A DNA stretch of 64,000 nucleotides. It comes from Pipra filicauda (Eukaryota > Chordata > Aves > Passeriformes > Pipridae). The first letter of the stretch is position 1, and each line of letters begins with the position of its first letter. Both the position numbers and the translations under genes were made by a program. The notes under the pieces are model-generated. The model had not been told where the DNA came from. It did not search any database and worked only from the letters and a program-made list of their open reading frames with translations. The stretch spans positions 2,203,501 to 2,267,500 of the forward strand of contig NW_024104520.1 in the NCBI RefSeq assembly GCF_003945595.2, written 5' to 3'. Shown piece after piece: positions 22,501 through 31,132 of this stretch.

Positions 22501-25235
22501 AGGATAAAAGTTTTATTGGATTATGAGCTTCATGATTAAAAATCCTTAATACTTTATAGTACTGTAATTATTTTTTATTATTGTTTTGTGGATAATTTGC
22601 TTCATTAGGAAGGACTCTAATGTTTCGTAGACTGCAATTTCAAGGAAGTCTGCATTTAAACATAAAAGTTGAAAATTACAGTCTTCATAATTTATGCCAT
22701 GACTAGATCTAGAGAATTTTAATGCAAAAGGTATTTGTATAATTTAGGAAGGTTAACACAAAAATACATAAAGGAAAAATAAAAACTAACACTTTATTTT
22801 CATGGAAAACCAGCACTGGAATGAATAGTAAAATTGTGGTAGAAATTATATATATGATACGGTTTACTATGGAGAAATACTGTACAACAGTCAATAAAAT
22901 AAAAGATATCCATTTGGAGACCACTCTATCAGTCTTTCCATGAATTTGATTGCTTCTCCAACAAGCAAAAATGTCTCCATTTTAAAGCATTAGAGAGTAA
23001 TAACAGGAGCAAGCAGTTTCTGAAAGATGCTGCTTTATAGAAAATGGAGTTCTGTTTACAGATCAGTGTAGTAGAAATGTGATCAATTTTTACAGATAGG
23101 AAAAGAAACAAAGTTTTCCAAACAGAGAAATAAGTGTTATCTTTGTGATATCTTTCTGATAGGTTGATAAGTTGAGGGTGGAGGGAGGGAAGAAAAACAA
23201 ACAAACAAACCCAAGATACCAAAAGCTCAAAGATATCCAGAAAAGAATGAGTGTAATATCAATATTTTGTGCTAAAAAGTCTATTTTGAGTGTCTGATCT
23301 TCCCGCATTATTGGAAGTATTTTTATTGTGTATTAACAAGACCTAATACCAAAAGTTTGAAACACTCTATAACTAAAAATCCTTGTAATAACTAATAGAA
23401 TCAAACAATTTCCATTGTTTCTACACCAGTTGTTGCATATATGGATAGTACATTTAAAATTTGAATTTTTTTTTGTATAGAATCATTTAATTGAAATAGA
23501 AATAAATTGTTGCGTATCTGCAGTGCATATTTGATTGTATTTCAAAGTGCAAGAAGACTGAGGAAGGAAGAAAAACCTTCTGTTTCTTTCAAGCCACAAT
23601 CAAATACCATACTGAATTATAATAGGTCATACGAGAAAGACCTACAAGAAAGCTGGAGAGGTACTCTTTACAAGAGCATGCAGTGATAGTAAAAGGGGGA
23701 ATGACTTTAAACTGAAAGAGGGGAGGTTTAGATTAGGTGTTAGAAAGAAATTCTGTACTATGAAGGTAGTGAGACACTGGAATAGACTGCCCAGAGAAGT
23801 TGTGGATGCCCCATCCCTGGAAGTGTCCAAGGCCAGATTGTATGGGGCTCTGAGCAACCTGGTCTAGCGAGAGGTGTTTCTGTCCACATCAGGGGGGGTC
23901 GGAACTAGGTGATCTTTAAGGTCCATTCCAACCCATTTGATGATTCTACATATATAAACTGGCTCCTCTCTAGTGTTTGAATGTTTTTGTTGTGTTTGTT
24001 TTAACATATATGAGATATCAAAATTCCGTGAAACAATTTGCTCATGTGCTGTGGATGAATAGCTGCGTAAAAAATTCAGCCACACTGAACAAGTTTCACT
24101 CAGGAAAGACTAAAAGAACCAAAGTCTCCCTCAGCTTTGAGTCTCTTCTAGTAGTCAACAAAGATGCCACATATGAAAGAGGAATTCCAAGACATAATTT
24201 TCTTTGAGAACTATTAGGCTTTTCTGCAAAAGGAATATTCTGCTTACTGCCACACCAAGTGAGCAGCCAGAGTACAATAATGCAAATTTAGATGCAGCAT
24301 CTGATTTACCTTTAATTTTCTACAGCTTAAGAACTTGAAAACAGCTCACCAATATGGAATTCAAAAAAGCAGACAGTCTACATAATTTATCAGTTAGTAC
24401 TTAACAGCTGCTGAAAATGTTTGTTATTTAAAATTATCGGTCATACATTCATTAAAGTTAGTACAGTCATTAAATTATCAAAATTGCAACATGCACAGTT
24501 GTATTCATTTGATCTAATTATTCTCAGTTTTTAAGAGTATATGGCTTTCTGTAAAATATTAAAATTTAGTCTATTGTGGTAGAATGAAAAATCAAATTGT
24601 GATTATAAGAAAATAAATGTCTTCATTGTCATGGTGCATTTAATTGAAAGATTTGTGTGATTTTCAGAATTATCACTAACTGAAAAATTGCTGGCTAAAA
24701 GAGCTAACTAAATGATAAGAGCACATATTGTGATAATTTAAAACTGACTGCTATTTCAGCTCTTGAGTAAATTTTATTTTTTTTTTAAACTTATGTGAAG
24801 CCAATGAGCAAAAATTGCAGCCTAAATATTTTTTAATATTACGTGAATGTGAATGATCTTATTTCTCTTTGCTAGTTTGCTAAGAATATAGAACTAAAAA
24901 CTGGAAAATCAAGATTTGGTGAACATTGTGAAAATGAATTTATGGAAGAAAGAACAAACTTGAAAGAAAAAGCATCTATGGTGGCACAGTGTTTGGAAAG
25001 AAAGGAGGAGAAAGTGCGGAGTCATGCAAAAACACATCGAAGCTTGATTTCTGAGGATGTAGGTTCAGGTATGACTGACTTACACCAAAGACCACATAAA
25101 GCACTGAAGAAAAATAAAAACAAAACAAACACAGCTACTTTGGAATTAGATAACAAATTGCCATCAAAGGTGATTCAGGAACTAAATACAGTGCTGCAGA
25201 AGAACAGAGCACTTCATAATGAAACCTCCAGCTGA
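1489..25235 (+). CDS. ARAP2: ARAP2, 3' part of the gene (nine last coding exons, spliced)
   Basis: The joined exons encode 378 residues in one frame, ending at TGA 25233-25235. Residues about 1-90 complete a Ras-associating domain ([13 protein letters not shown], then [14 protein letters not shown]). Residues about 110-215 are a PH domain ([31 protein letters not shown], and a final helix with [11 protein letters not shown]). The rest is a charged tail ([44 protein letters not shown]). By recall this order and these motifs match the C-terminus of vertebrate ARAP2, rather than ARAP1 or ARAP3. The family protein is about 1,700 residues: SAM, PH domains, ArfGAP with ankyrin repeats, RhoGAP-like, RA and a last PH. 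It is a PIP3-dependent GAP for Arf6 that binds RhoA-GTP and acts at focal adhesions and endosomes. All junction phases agree and I see no frameshift or stop, so the locus looks functional. The promoter and upstream exons are outside the window. Confidence 0.93.
1564..2537 (+). other. ARAP2 intron, 974 bases
   Basis: AT-rich intron between two phase-0 borders, ending TTGTATTACAG. It contains short poly-A and poly-T runs only. The 94-codon open frame on the minus strand at 2037-2321 is unlike any protein I recognise. I see no repeat family. Confidence 0.7.
2538..2655 (+). CDS. ARAP2: ARAP2 coding exon 2 of 9 in the window (RA domain)
   Basis: Exon of 118 bases, phase 0 in and phase 1 out. It reads [20 protein letters not shown] and then [19 protein letters not shown]. 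The end could be placed at either of two nearby GTs. I chose 2655 (CTT G|GTTGGT) because the split codon then joins to the next exon as GAA, giving ELERPLHY, the sequence expected in the family. The other GT at 2661 has a better donor consensus on paper but breaks the frame. Confidence 0.9.
2656..7167 (+). other. ARAP2 intron, about 4.5 kb
   Basis: The intron joins two phase-1 borders and ends TTTTTCAG. I see no transposon in it. It contains a near-perfect hairpin at 3280-3303, listed separately, and several short open frames (4345-4548, 4678-4944, 5596-5811) with no recognisable similarity. The joining frame leaves no room for a missing conserved exon. Confidence 0.7.
3280..3303. repeat. Perfect inverted repeat, 11-bp arms with a 2-base centre
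   Basis: The left arm TTATACATGCT (3280-3290) is exactly complementary to AGCATGTATAA (3293-3303) across a GG centre. It lies inside an ARAP2 intron. It could form a cruciform or an RNA hairpin. Nothing around it suggests a transposon end or a microRNA precursor, because the stem stops after 11 pairs. Confidence 0.85.
7168..7296 (+). CDS. ARAP2: ARAP2 coding exon 3 of 9 in the window (end of RA domain)
   Basis: Exon of 129 bases, phase 1 in and out. It encodes [20 protein letters not shown] and then [22 protein letters not shown], the last helix and strand of the RA domain and the start of the linker to the PH domain. The acceptor is TTTTTCAG and the donor AGTG|GTACGT. If this donor were skipped, the frame would add two residues and stop at TAA 7302-7304, so intron retention would truncate the protein before its last PH domain. 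Confidence 0.93.
7297..11450 (+). other. ARAP2 intron, about 4.15 kb, with a CR1 at its 5' end
   Basis: The intron begins GTACGT, meets a CR1 fragment about 10 bases later (7308-7590) and ends in a 13-base T run followed by CTTGGTAG. Apart from the CR1 I see only AT-rich unique sequence. The T run just before the acceptor is a slippage-prone polypyrimidine tract. Confidence 0.7.
7308..7590 (-). mobile_element. CR1 LINE fragment, reverse orientation
   Basis: The stretch starting TTATATTGTGGTGCCCACAA and running through GGACAATCACCTTCCTCAAC and GACACGGTTGTCCCTCCTGG matches the avian CR1 reverse-transcriptase coding region read on the minus strand. A close relative stands at 30.9-31.1 kb in this window, with the same TTCTTATATTGTGGTGCCC start, so the two can be aligned directly. 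It is a 5'-truncated, 3'-incomplete piece with no 3' tail. It begins about 10 bases after the splice donor of an ARAP2 exon. The edges are uncertain by about 10-20 bases. Confidence 0.9.
11451..11590 (+). CDS. ARAP2: ARAP2 coding exon 4 of 9 in the window (start of last PH domain)
   Basis: Exon of 140 bases, phase 1 in and phase 0 out. It reads [20 protein letters not shown] and then [27 protein letters not shown] (first strands of a PH domain). The pattern of a first strand, a [10 protein letters not shown] second strand and an LLLYKD third strand is the typical opening of a PH domain, where the basic residues of the first loop contact phosphoinositides. The acceptor follows a long T run (CTTGGTAG) and the donor is AAG|GTACAA. 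Confidence 0.93.
13630..13729 (-). mobile_element. CR1 LINE 3' fragment, reverse orientation
   Basis: The stretch with TTGGGAGATCTCTAGTCCAA, TGAGGTCAGAACC and AAGTCTTGAAAAACTCTGAG follows the 3'-end part of an avian CR1 subfamily read on the minus strand. It breaks off exactly where the forward CR1 at 13730 begins, so the forward copy seems to have inserted into or beside it. The left edge is unclear. Confidence 0.65.
13730..14482 (+). mobile_element. CR1 LINE 3' portion, forward orientation
   Basis: Translation gives pieces of the CR1 reverse-transcriptase C-terminus, for example [33 protein letters not shown] and [16 protein letters not shown], in frames broken by shifts. The element ends in the CR1 tail ATTCTATGATTCTATGAT at 14465-14482. 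It is 5'-truncated, as nearly all CR1 copies are, and also seems to lack some internal sequence near 13870-13930. It is not capable of moving. Confidence 0.92.
14883..14965 (+). CDS. ARAP2: ARAP2 coding exon 5 of 9 in the window (PH domain)
   Basis: Exon of 83 bases, phase 0 in and phase 2 out. It reads [20 protein letters not shown] followed by KKMKPPT and a split codon AA|C for Asn. It supplies the middle strands of the PH domain. The acceptor is TTTTACTTGCAG and the donor ACAAA|GTAAGA, close to consensus. Confidence 0.92.
14966..16410 (+). other. ARAP2 intron, about 1.45 kb, with a G/T-only tract
   Basis: The intron contains a 98-base tract made only of G and T at 15676-15773, listed separately. 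The rest is unique sequence. It ends TTTTCTTTCAG. The 78-codon open frame over the tract (15567-15803) is low-complexity and not a gene. Confidence 0.7.
15676..15773 (+). repeat. G/T-only low-complexity tract, 98 bases
   Basis: Every base from 15676 to 15773 is G or T, with irregular runs such as GGTTGGTGGG, GGTGG and GTTGGGTTTGGG. It has no fixed period, so it is not an ordinary microsatellite. It sits in an ARAP2 intron about 640 bases upstream of the 36-base exon. Similar tracts recur at 43.2 and 60.5 kb, and as the A/C complement at 48.0 kb. Confidence 0.9.
16411..16446 (+). CDS. ARAP2: ARAP2 coding exon 6 of 9 in the window (36-base small exon)
   Basis: Very small exon, phase 2 in and phase 2 out, so skipping it would keep the frame. 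It reads [13 protein letters not shown] with split codons on both sides. It encodes a beta strand of the PH domain core, so a product without it would probably misfold. The acceptor TTTTCTTTCAG is strong and the donor is CAGTG|GTAGGT. A second GT at 16451 would break the frame. The exon is too short for an open-frame scan to detect. Confidence 0.9.
16447..16912 (+). other. ARAP2 intron, 466 bases
   Basis: Short AT-rich intron ending TTGTGTTCTAG. No repeat or open frame of note. Confidence 0.75.
16913..16976 (+). CDS. ARAP2: ARAP2 coding exon 7 of 9 in the window (end of PH domain)
   Basis: Exon of 64 bases, phase 2 in and phase 0 out. It reads [22 protein letters not shown]. The conserved tryptophan in MEW is the hallmark residue of the C-terminal helix of PH domains. 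The acceptor is GTGTTCTAG and the donor CAG|GTACTA. Confidence 0.92.
16977..21109 (+). other. ARAP2 intron, about 4.1 kb, with one CR1 piece
   Basis: Mostly unique AT-rich sequence with a short (TG)n run near 17036-17047 and a reverse CR1 fragment at 20410-20705. It ends TTTGTTCTTCAG. Open frames at 17027-17341, 18508-18777 and 19078-19311 have no recognisable similarity. Confidence 0.7.
20410..20705 (-). mobile_element. CR1 LINE 3' fragment, reverse orientation
   Basis: It begins CACAGAATCAAAAAGACCCC and continues through GAGATCATCAAGTCCAACCT, GTGACTCCACTACCTCCCAG and CTGTGAAGAAATTCCCC, the standard reverse-strand reading of a CR1 3' end. After about 20640 it jumps to AGGACCTGGCACTTGGTCTT, which lies further 5' in the element, so this copy carries an internal deletion. 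Confidence 0.88.
21110..21241 (+). CDS. ARAP2: ARAP2 coding exon 8 of 9 in the window (tail after the PH domain)
   Basis: Exon of 132 bases, 44 codons, phase 0 both sides. It reads [20 protein letters not shown] and then [24 protein letters not shown]. The [17 protein letters not shown] and GLPLIPI segments are the strongly conserved signature just after the last PH domain of ARAP2 as I recall it. This is the part that most clearly separates it from other family members. It is proline- and lysine-rich and lacks an obvious fold. The acceptor is GTTCTTCAG and the donor GAA|GTAAGT, a consensus site. Confidence 0.94.
21650..21674. repeat. Inverted repeat, 10-bp arms with a 5-base loop
   Basis: TAACTGTACT (21650-21659) pairs exactly with AGTACAGTTA (21665-21674) around GTTTT. 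It is in the last ARAP2 intron. It is too short to suggest a known RNA gene. Confidence 0.8.
23625..23950 (+). mobile_element. CR1 LINE 3' end, forward orientation
   Basis: It starts near CTACAAGAAAGCTGGAGAGG and includes ACTGAAAGAGGGGAGGTTTA, CCCAGAGAAGTTGTGGATGC and GGTGATCTTTAAGGTCC, then ends TTGATGATTCTACAT, a decayed CR1 tail. It resembles the 3' third of the forward copy at 13.7-14.5 kb but extends only about 325 bases. Confidence 0.92.
24876..25235 (+). CDS. ARAP2: ARAP2 last coding exon (9 of 9), C-terminal tail and stop
   Basis: The coding part is 360 bases and enters in phase 0. It reads [20 protein letters not shown], then a highly charged segment with [18 protein letters not shown], and later [20 protein letters not shown] before stopping at TGA 25233-25235. 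The [10 protein letters not shown] and [11 protein letters not shown] blocks match my recollection of the ARAP2 C-terminus. The linker between them is less conserved. The segment is Lys/Glu-rich and probably helical or coiled. The acceptor is TTTCTCTTTGCTAG, and exon sequence continues into the 3' UTR. Confidence 0.93.
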   Translation, partial: FAKNIELKTGKSRFGEHCENEFMEERTNLKEKASMVAQCLERKEEKVRSHAKTHRSLISEDVGSGMTDLHQRPHKALKKNKNKTNTATLELDNKLPSKVIQELNTVLQKNRALHNETSS

Positions 25236-25257
25236 TTTCCTGAGTCTGAAGTTTAAT

Positions 25258-25305
25258 ACATATACATATATGTATGTGTGTATATATGTATGCATTTGTG
25301 TGTAT
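25258..25305 (+). repeat. TA/TG-rich microsatellite in the ARAP2 3' UTR
   Basis: Alternating purine-pyrimidine sequence (ATACATATATGTATGTGTGT and on to GTGTGTATTT) begins about 20 bases after the stop codon. Such imperfect TG/TA arrays vary in length between individuals. Confidence 0.8.
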
Positions 25306-25752
25306 TTTCTGTGCAAAAGCAATTTGTTTTGATATTCATAGTTTGTACAGTGCAGAGAAAAATATAATTTGTTTATATGCAGCTGTTGATTTTGTATATG
25401 TGTATGCCACATGTTATAATTTAAGATTGAGCTGAGAGAACTGATTATGTAAAACTCCTGAAATCTGGAAGTTTTCCTGTGCAGTGCAAGGACACCAGGA
25501 TTCTAGGATTTTTTCTATTATTTTTTTTTGTTTCAGATTTTGTTTGTTATAATTATTCTAAGCACTGTCAAAAGTTTTTGCTCTGTTTATGCTCTGTACA
25601 CCTTGTAAGTACTGGAGAGATACTTCTGGAAGGAAAACAAGATACACGCTGAAATTGATACTACTGGTCTGCAATATTTTTAATTGTCTAACACTATAAA
25701 ATTAGTAACATTTTCTTTGAAATTAGGTTTTCAGGTTTTTTTTGTATTCAAG

Positions 25753-25758
25753 AATAAA
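25753..25758 (+). terminator. ARAP2: Candidate polyadenylation signal of ARAP2
   Basis: Canonical AATAAA about 520 bases after the stop codon, followed some 25 bases later by moderately GT-rich sequence (GTGGCATGTG). It is the first canonical hexamer in the 3' UTR. Use in vivo is unproven. Confidence 0.45.
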
Positions 25759-25780
25759 ATAGATTTGTCCTCTGAAAGAG

Positions 25781-28700
25781 TGGCATGTGAAAGAATCGAA
25801 AGTGGGAGAGGAATGTAGTAGATGAGAAAATGTATTAATTCTTGTATCTCAAAACTGTGTCTCTGTGGTGTACATCTGATTATAACATTTAAGCAATGAG
25901 AGAGCATATTGAGATTACAAAAAGAAGTCTTCAATGAAACATCTAATTTTAATAGGTACATGAAATGGAATTGTAACATCATCTCTTGCTGCTCAATGGG
26001 TTGAAGTAATTTTATAAAAAGGCCTTGGTTAGCTCAGAGTGACAAAGGCAGACTTTTCTATTGCTGTTTGGATACTGCTTGCTTGATGCTGAGAGTTGCT
26101 GGCATCTCCTGAATATTTAGTATTCACAGGAGAAATTAATTTCCTTTACAGAAATTAGTCTCCACACAAACAAATTTATTAGAATGGTACTGACACACTC
26201 AATTAAGAAGTGACAAATACTAAATGAGGAAGGAGATTAACCCCTCTTTTTACCATGAGGACAAAGGTGAACAGTATACTGTTTGCCGGGACTGGGAAAT
26301 GCTTGTGGTACAACTGTAGCACAGCTCTTCTGAGTGTGAGGACAGGTCCCAGGGTTAAGATAACAGCCTCATTTGCTGTGTTCTGTCTGTGTAGGTAGCA
26401 GTTTCTGACTATATGTGATTGTAGCACACTGCAGCTACTTTGGTTTTTAAGCCCAGAGTTCCTTACATTTAAAAATCATCAGGTGCCTTCAAAACAAAGC
26501 TATTCAAGCAATGAAATGATTTTGTTTTCTTCAGTTGTTTTGTGAATCTTATCTTCACTTACCTTTTGGGATTGCCTACTTCGTATCTCATGGCATATCC
26601 ATTTTTGCTTTGTCCCATAGCAGCTGGATGGGCAAAAGGCACTGCTGTGCTGAGGCTGTGTCCAGGTGTTGCAGATGCTGTCTGGTTAAGCAGCAGGACC
26701 CACAGATCAGAGCGCTAATGAGCTCACATGGCACATTTGTTTCAGGGGAGGCATTAATAACAGCATCTGCTTGATTTTGTTTCTGTCCCTTTTGTAGTCT
26801 GACTAGCCATGCTGCCACAGATTTCCACCAGTCTTTTATGAACTTACTGATGCGTTTGATTGGAATTGGCCAGATCTCTTAAGGTAGAGGAGAGGATCTA
26901 AAACAATTTCTTGTTTATTGGAAATTGTTTTAAATAATTTCTTAATTACTTAAAATTTCAGAGGAAAAAAATTCAATTTATCAGCATCAATGACATTTGA
27001 TTTTTACTAGTGGATAGTTTTGAGGATGTTTTATGCTGCTGCTGAATTTCTTCCCGCACAGAAGCAGTATGCTCACTTATTCCCTCTTCTATTTTTGGTA
27101 GTCACAGGTGCCGTAACATTTCTCACATCATTTACTTCTATTCTTGATTGCATTGAGCAGCTTAATTGGAAAAATAATTTGTTTGATTGAAGAAATTAGA
27201 CAAGTGACTCAAATAATGTATCTGGCAACTCTGCTAGGAAGCACAGAGAAAACGAAATCAAACTCAAATATTTTATAGTTTTATTTATTATTCTGGAATA
27301 TAGCACTGACAAAGCAAGTCTTTCAGACCTTGCACTTACCTTATTTGACCAGTTGTTAAATCTGAAACAAGTTTGTAGATTTTAATTTTCCCAGTGCACT
27401 ATTGACTGTTTTGCTACCTTTAATTTGTAATTGAGCCTCATCTAATCACTGAGGCCCTGGCTCAAGAAAGCATATCAGCCTGAATGTAAATTGTATTGAT
27501 TAAATCTGGTGCTTAAAGTTAATAAACACATTCTTAAATGCTGATTTTAATTGGGGCCTAATGCCATCAGGAGAAAATACTTTACTTTCTGTCTGAGGCT
27601 GGACCTGAATGTACTGTTTACGGTTGTACTTTTACTTGTAAATATTTTTCAATATTGAGTTATGGTTGCTGTATTTTCTGTCTTTTTATTGGATCCTTAA
27701 AAATGACATTCACCTCACTGCTGAAAGCCTCATACATCATTTAAGCCGCTACACTAATGGAATAAATGGAGCAGTAGAAGGGTTTTGTGCATTGAAGTGA
27801 ATATGTCCATGAAGAAAATATTGTGTATTTTTTATTGGATCTAAGGACTTCAGAAACACTTGCTCTATTTCAAAAGCATATCACAGATAAAATATCAGTA
27901 TAACTGCTGTTAACAGGCCCTAAAAATCAAGAAGAACTTCCATAAAGTATGTTTAAATTTGGGTTTGCACATATATATACACAAATACACTATATATGTG
28001 TGCATATGTTTTTGTGCACATCCATAAGGCACACTGAATGGTGACAGTGTTAACCTAAGGAAAACTTACTTGGGGAAATATAAATTAAATTTCCATGAAT
28101 TATTTCAAATAGGTATCAAAGTTTTGGACCAATCATCTGATGCATTATTGTTGCACTACAAATTTCAGACTAATTTAAGACCTGCAGAATAAATGTGGTC
28201 TGTTGCAATATCTTAATGGCTGCTGATCTTTTATTGTTCCTGTGCCATGTCGTGAACTGGTAACGGAAGTGTAATTTTCAGAGAATTGTAATTATTGAAA
28301 TAAATCCTATTTCTCTAAACTAAGTGATGGATTTTTTTCAGAAAAAAATCAATAAAAATGGTAAAAAAAGCGCTTCTGTTTGTCTTCCCATGTGAAAGCC
28401 ATTGAGTAACCTGGTAAGTTCCTACTTTCCGTTCTGCAAAATGGAGTTAAATGAGACCCAGATATTTTATGTATGGGCTTATTACAGTGGGAAGACTTAG
28501 ACTAAAATCTTAGTAAATCTGAGGTTCATCATTACCTTGTTAGACTTCTGCAAGCATGATAGGTTTGAAGCTGACATGTAAGCATTATTTATATCGTTGT
28601 AACATAATGCCTGTTTTCTGTCTGTGTGAATATTTTCACACTTATTAGGATGGGGGAGGGAAGCAAACAAAAACTCCCCCAAAAAACATGACTGGATTTT

Positions 28701-30446
28701 TTGTTTTCTTTTTTCCTTTAGTTGAGCTGGATATGGTCTGCTATTTTAGAATTTTTCTTTGAAACATCTTTTTCTGAGGTACTGTTTTGGGCTGGCAGTT
28801 CAAAAGAGCAGTTTGACTAATAGGTTTTGTGCCTCAGCAGACTGCTTTGATGTGGGATTGGTTTCACCAGCCAAGATCTACAGAGTGTGTTCGTGCAGAC
28901 CTTACCTTTACTGTGTGACTCGGCTTGAGATGCACCTTTTGCATTAAAAGGTTTTGCAAATGTTATCCAAGAATCTGTCCAGTGGGGAAAGGATATCCCC
29001 AAAGATTTCTTCAGTTAATGGGGAAGGCTTGGCCATATCACTGATTTTTGTTGCTTCCTTGTGAAGAGCTCTTGGCTGTTCTGCCCAAGGCAAGTTGTTA
29101 GGACGCCTTCAGCTCTGTCTGCCAAAGGCACCCCTGGGGTGCTTTCTGCTGTCAGGTGTTGGGGTAGTTTTAGAATGCTCTGGAAATACAGGTTTATCAG
29201 AGAGTAAAAGTTACAGGAATTTTGTCTTACTACTATGATTCTTCTCCCCCCTGCCACAGTGCTGGCACAGTTCGTGTTCCTATGAGTGCTGCCAGGTTAC
29301 CACAAGCTGCTCAGCTCAAGTTCCAGATTAGGAAGTCTGGGAAAAGATTTACATCTGGGAATGGTGGTGGTGCCTGCAGGAGTTAGGAGGTAAGGGGTGC
29401 ATTTCTCACTGACTGAGACACTGTTAAGAGCCTACCTTGTCATATCACCTTTCTGATTTTTAAATACTGTTTTCCATTGTGCTCTGTTTAGTGGGGGAGA
29501 ATTAGTTATCAGACTTTGCTTGCATATGAGTTCTGCTTTAGTCCAAACAGAAACTGAATAAAAATTGAAAAAAAACCCTAGTGAACTCAAGTCCCTGTTG
29601 TGAGCATAGCATGTTCTGAAAAATACTTTTGATTTAGGCTACTTAAGACAAATCTGTGGGTTCACTAAGTTACAGTGGCAAACCTGGACTCTGTACCTGT
29701 GGGGTAGAAACAGACTACCTTGATGGATGGATGGAATGTATTCCAAGTTAAATTGTTTGCAAAACTTACAACACTGAGCCTACTGTGGCAGGATTGACTG
29801 AGAAGATCAAAATTCTTGGATACTGTATTCCTGCTTCTGAACTGCTAGAGAGATTCTCTGTGCTGTCAAAAAAGAAGTATTTGTCAAACTAATTGTTTTT
29901 TTTGAGACTAGATTGTTCTCTGTAAAAAAGGTAGGAAGCCTTGCAAAGTTTTTTCAATGGTTCACACTAGTTTTGGAGATTGTACTGCTTTACTTGCAAC
30001 TCCACTGCAAATGGGATCCATCTGCAGCTCAGTTAAGGGGAAAAACAGTCCTGCTGTCTTAGTTCTTATGATTGTTGTTGCTTAGCTGGCTAGTTATTGC
30101 CTCTGCTGAAATTTCTTTAAGAATATTCTTGTTATGATTTGCCAGTCATCTTTACTAGAAATTAATGGCAATCTGTGATACTGAAGAAGGAGGATGTGGA
30201 TGTTAATGCCACAGCTGCAGTAGGTAATTGTATCTTCCTATGTATCTTTACTCTTTCACTGCAGTTCAGATTTTTGGGGTGCTTCAGTATTTGCTTAGCC
30301 TACCTTACCTTACTTGAGCCCTTCCTGCTTTTTGCTCTAGACCCTGTTCTATGTCTTAACCTAAAGATTAGGATGTTTCAGAGTCTTATCTTCCATACAC
30401 ACTCCCATTCTGCTCATTGCCTTGATGTGTTTTTGCTCTGCATTTC
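25781..30446. other. Intergenic region downstream of ARAP2, no gene seen
   Basis: I see no protein family, transposon or RNA gene in this stretch. It includes a candidate conserved noncoding block at 27.1-27.8 kb and a TA/TG-rich run near 27969-28020. Open frames at 26535-26774, 28759-28947 and 30175-30468 have no recognisable similarity. A long alternative ARAP2 3' UTR could reach into its first part. Confidence 0.6.
27100..27780. other. Candidate conserved noncoding element
   Basis: This stretch has no repeats and an even composition, with many homeodomain-type cores (TTAATTGG, TAATTGAG, GATTAAAT, TTTTAATTGG) and few simple runs. Vertebrate deserts near developmental genes often hold enhancers of this look. 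The call rests on texture only. I have no alignment to show conservation. Confidence 0.3.
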
Positions 30447-31132
30447 AGAGAATCACAGAATATGCTGAGTTGGAAGGGACCCATAAGGATCATTGAGTCC
30501 AACCCTTAGCCCTTAGCCCTGGATCATCCCCAAGAGTCACACTGTGTGTCCGAAAGTATTGTCCAAATGCTTCTTTAACTCTGACAGGCTGTGACCACTT
30601 CCCTGGGGAGCCTGTTCCAGCACCCAACTACCCTCTGGGTGAAGAACCTTTTTCTAACATCCAATGTAAAACTTCCCTGACGCAACTTCAGGCCATTCCC
30701 TGGGGTCCTGTCACTGGTCAGCATGGAGAAGAGGTCAGTGCCTGCCCCTCCTCTTCCCGTCACAAGGAAGTTGTGACTGAAATGAGGTCGCTCCTCAGTC
30801 TCCTCTTCTCCAGGCCGTGACCTCAGCCACTCCTCATACGACTTCCCCTCAAGGCTCTTCACCATCTTTGTTGACATTCTTTGGACACTCTCTAGTACCT
30901 TCATATCGTTCTTATATTGTGGTGCCCAAAACTACGCACAGTATTCAAGGTGAGGCTGCCCCAGTGCAGAGCAGAGCAGGACAATCACCTCCCTCAGCCA
31001 GCTGGTGATGTTTTGCCTGATGCCTCCTAGGACACGGTTGGCCCTCCTGGCTGCCAGGGTACTGCTGACTCATATTCACCTTGCTGCTGAGCAGGACCCC
31101 CAGGTTCTATGGCACTGCTTTCCAGCATTTCT
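30447..31132 (-). mobile_element. CR1 LINE 3' portion, reverse orientation
   Basis: It begins GAGAATCACAGAATATGCTG and GTTGGAAGGGACCCATAAGG, the reverse-strand CR1 3' end. Minus-strand translation gives KSYEEWLRS, GNGLKLRQGSF and [10 protein letters not shown], fragments of the reverse-transcriptase C-terminus in broken frames. The 5' side (about 30905-31130) is the part shared with the copy next to the ARAP2 splice donor. It is degraded and immobile. Confidence 0.93.

Larger units (their letters stand above)
21242..24875 (+). other. ARAP2 last intron, about 3.6 kb, with one CR1 piece
   Basis: The intron holds a hairpin at 21650-21674, a short (AAAC)n run near 23198-23211 and a forward CR1 3' end at 23625-23950. 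The remainder is unique AT-rich sequence. It ends TTTCTCTTTGCTAG. Open frames at 22709-22924, 22929-23222 and 23977-24207 look like chance. Confidence 0.7.
25236..25780 (+). other. ARAP2: Probable ARAP2 3' UTR to the first good polyadenylation signal
   Basis: Sequence after the stop contains a TA/TG microsatellite, then unique AT-rich DNA. The first canonical AATAAA is at 25753-25758, which would give a 3' UTR of roughly 540 bases. Later AATAAA motifs at 27521 and 28351 could serve longer transcripts. No transcript data are available, so the end is an inference. Confidence 0.5.
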
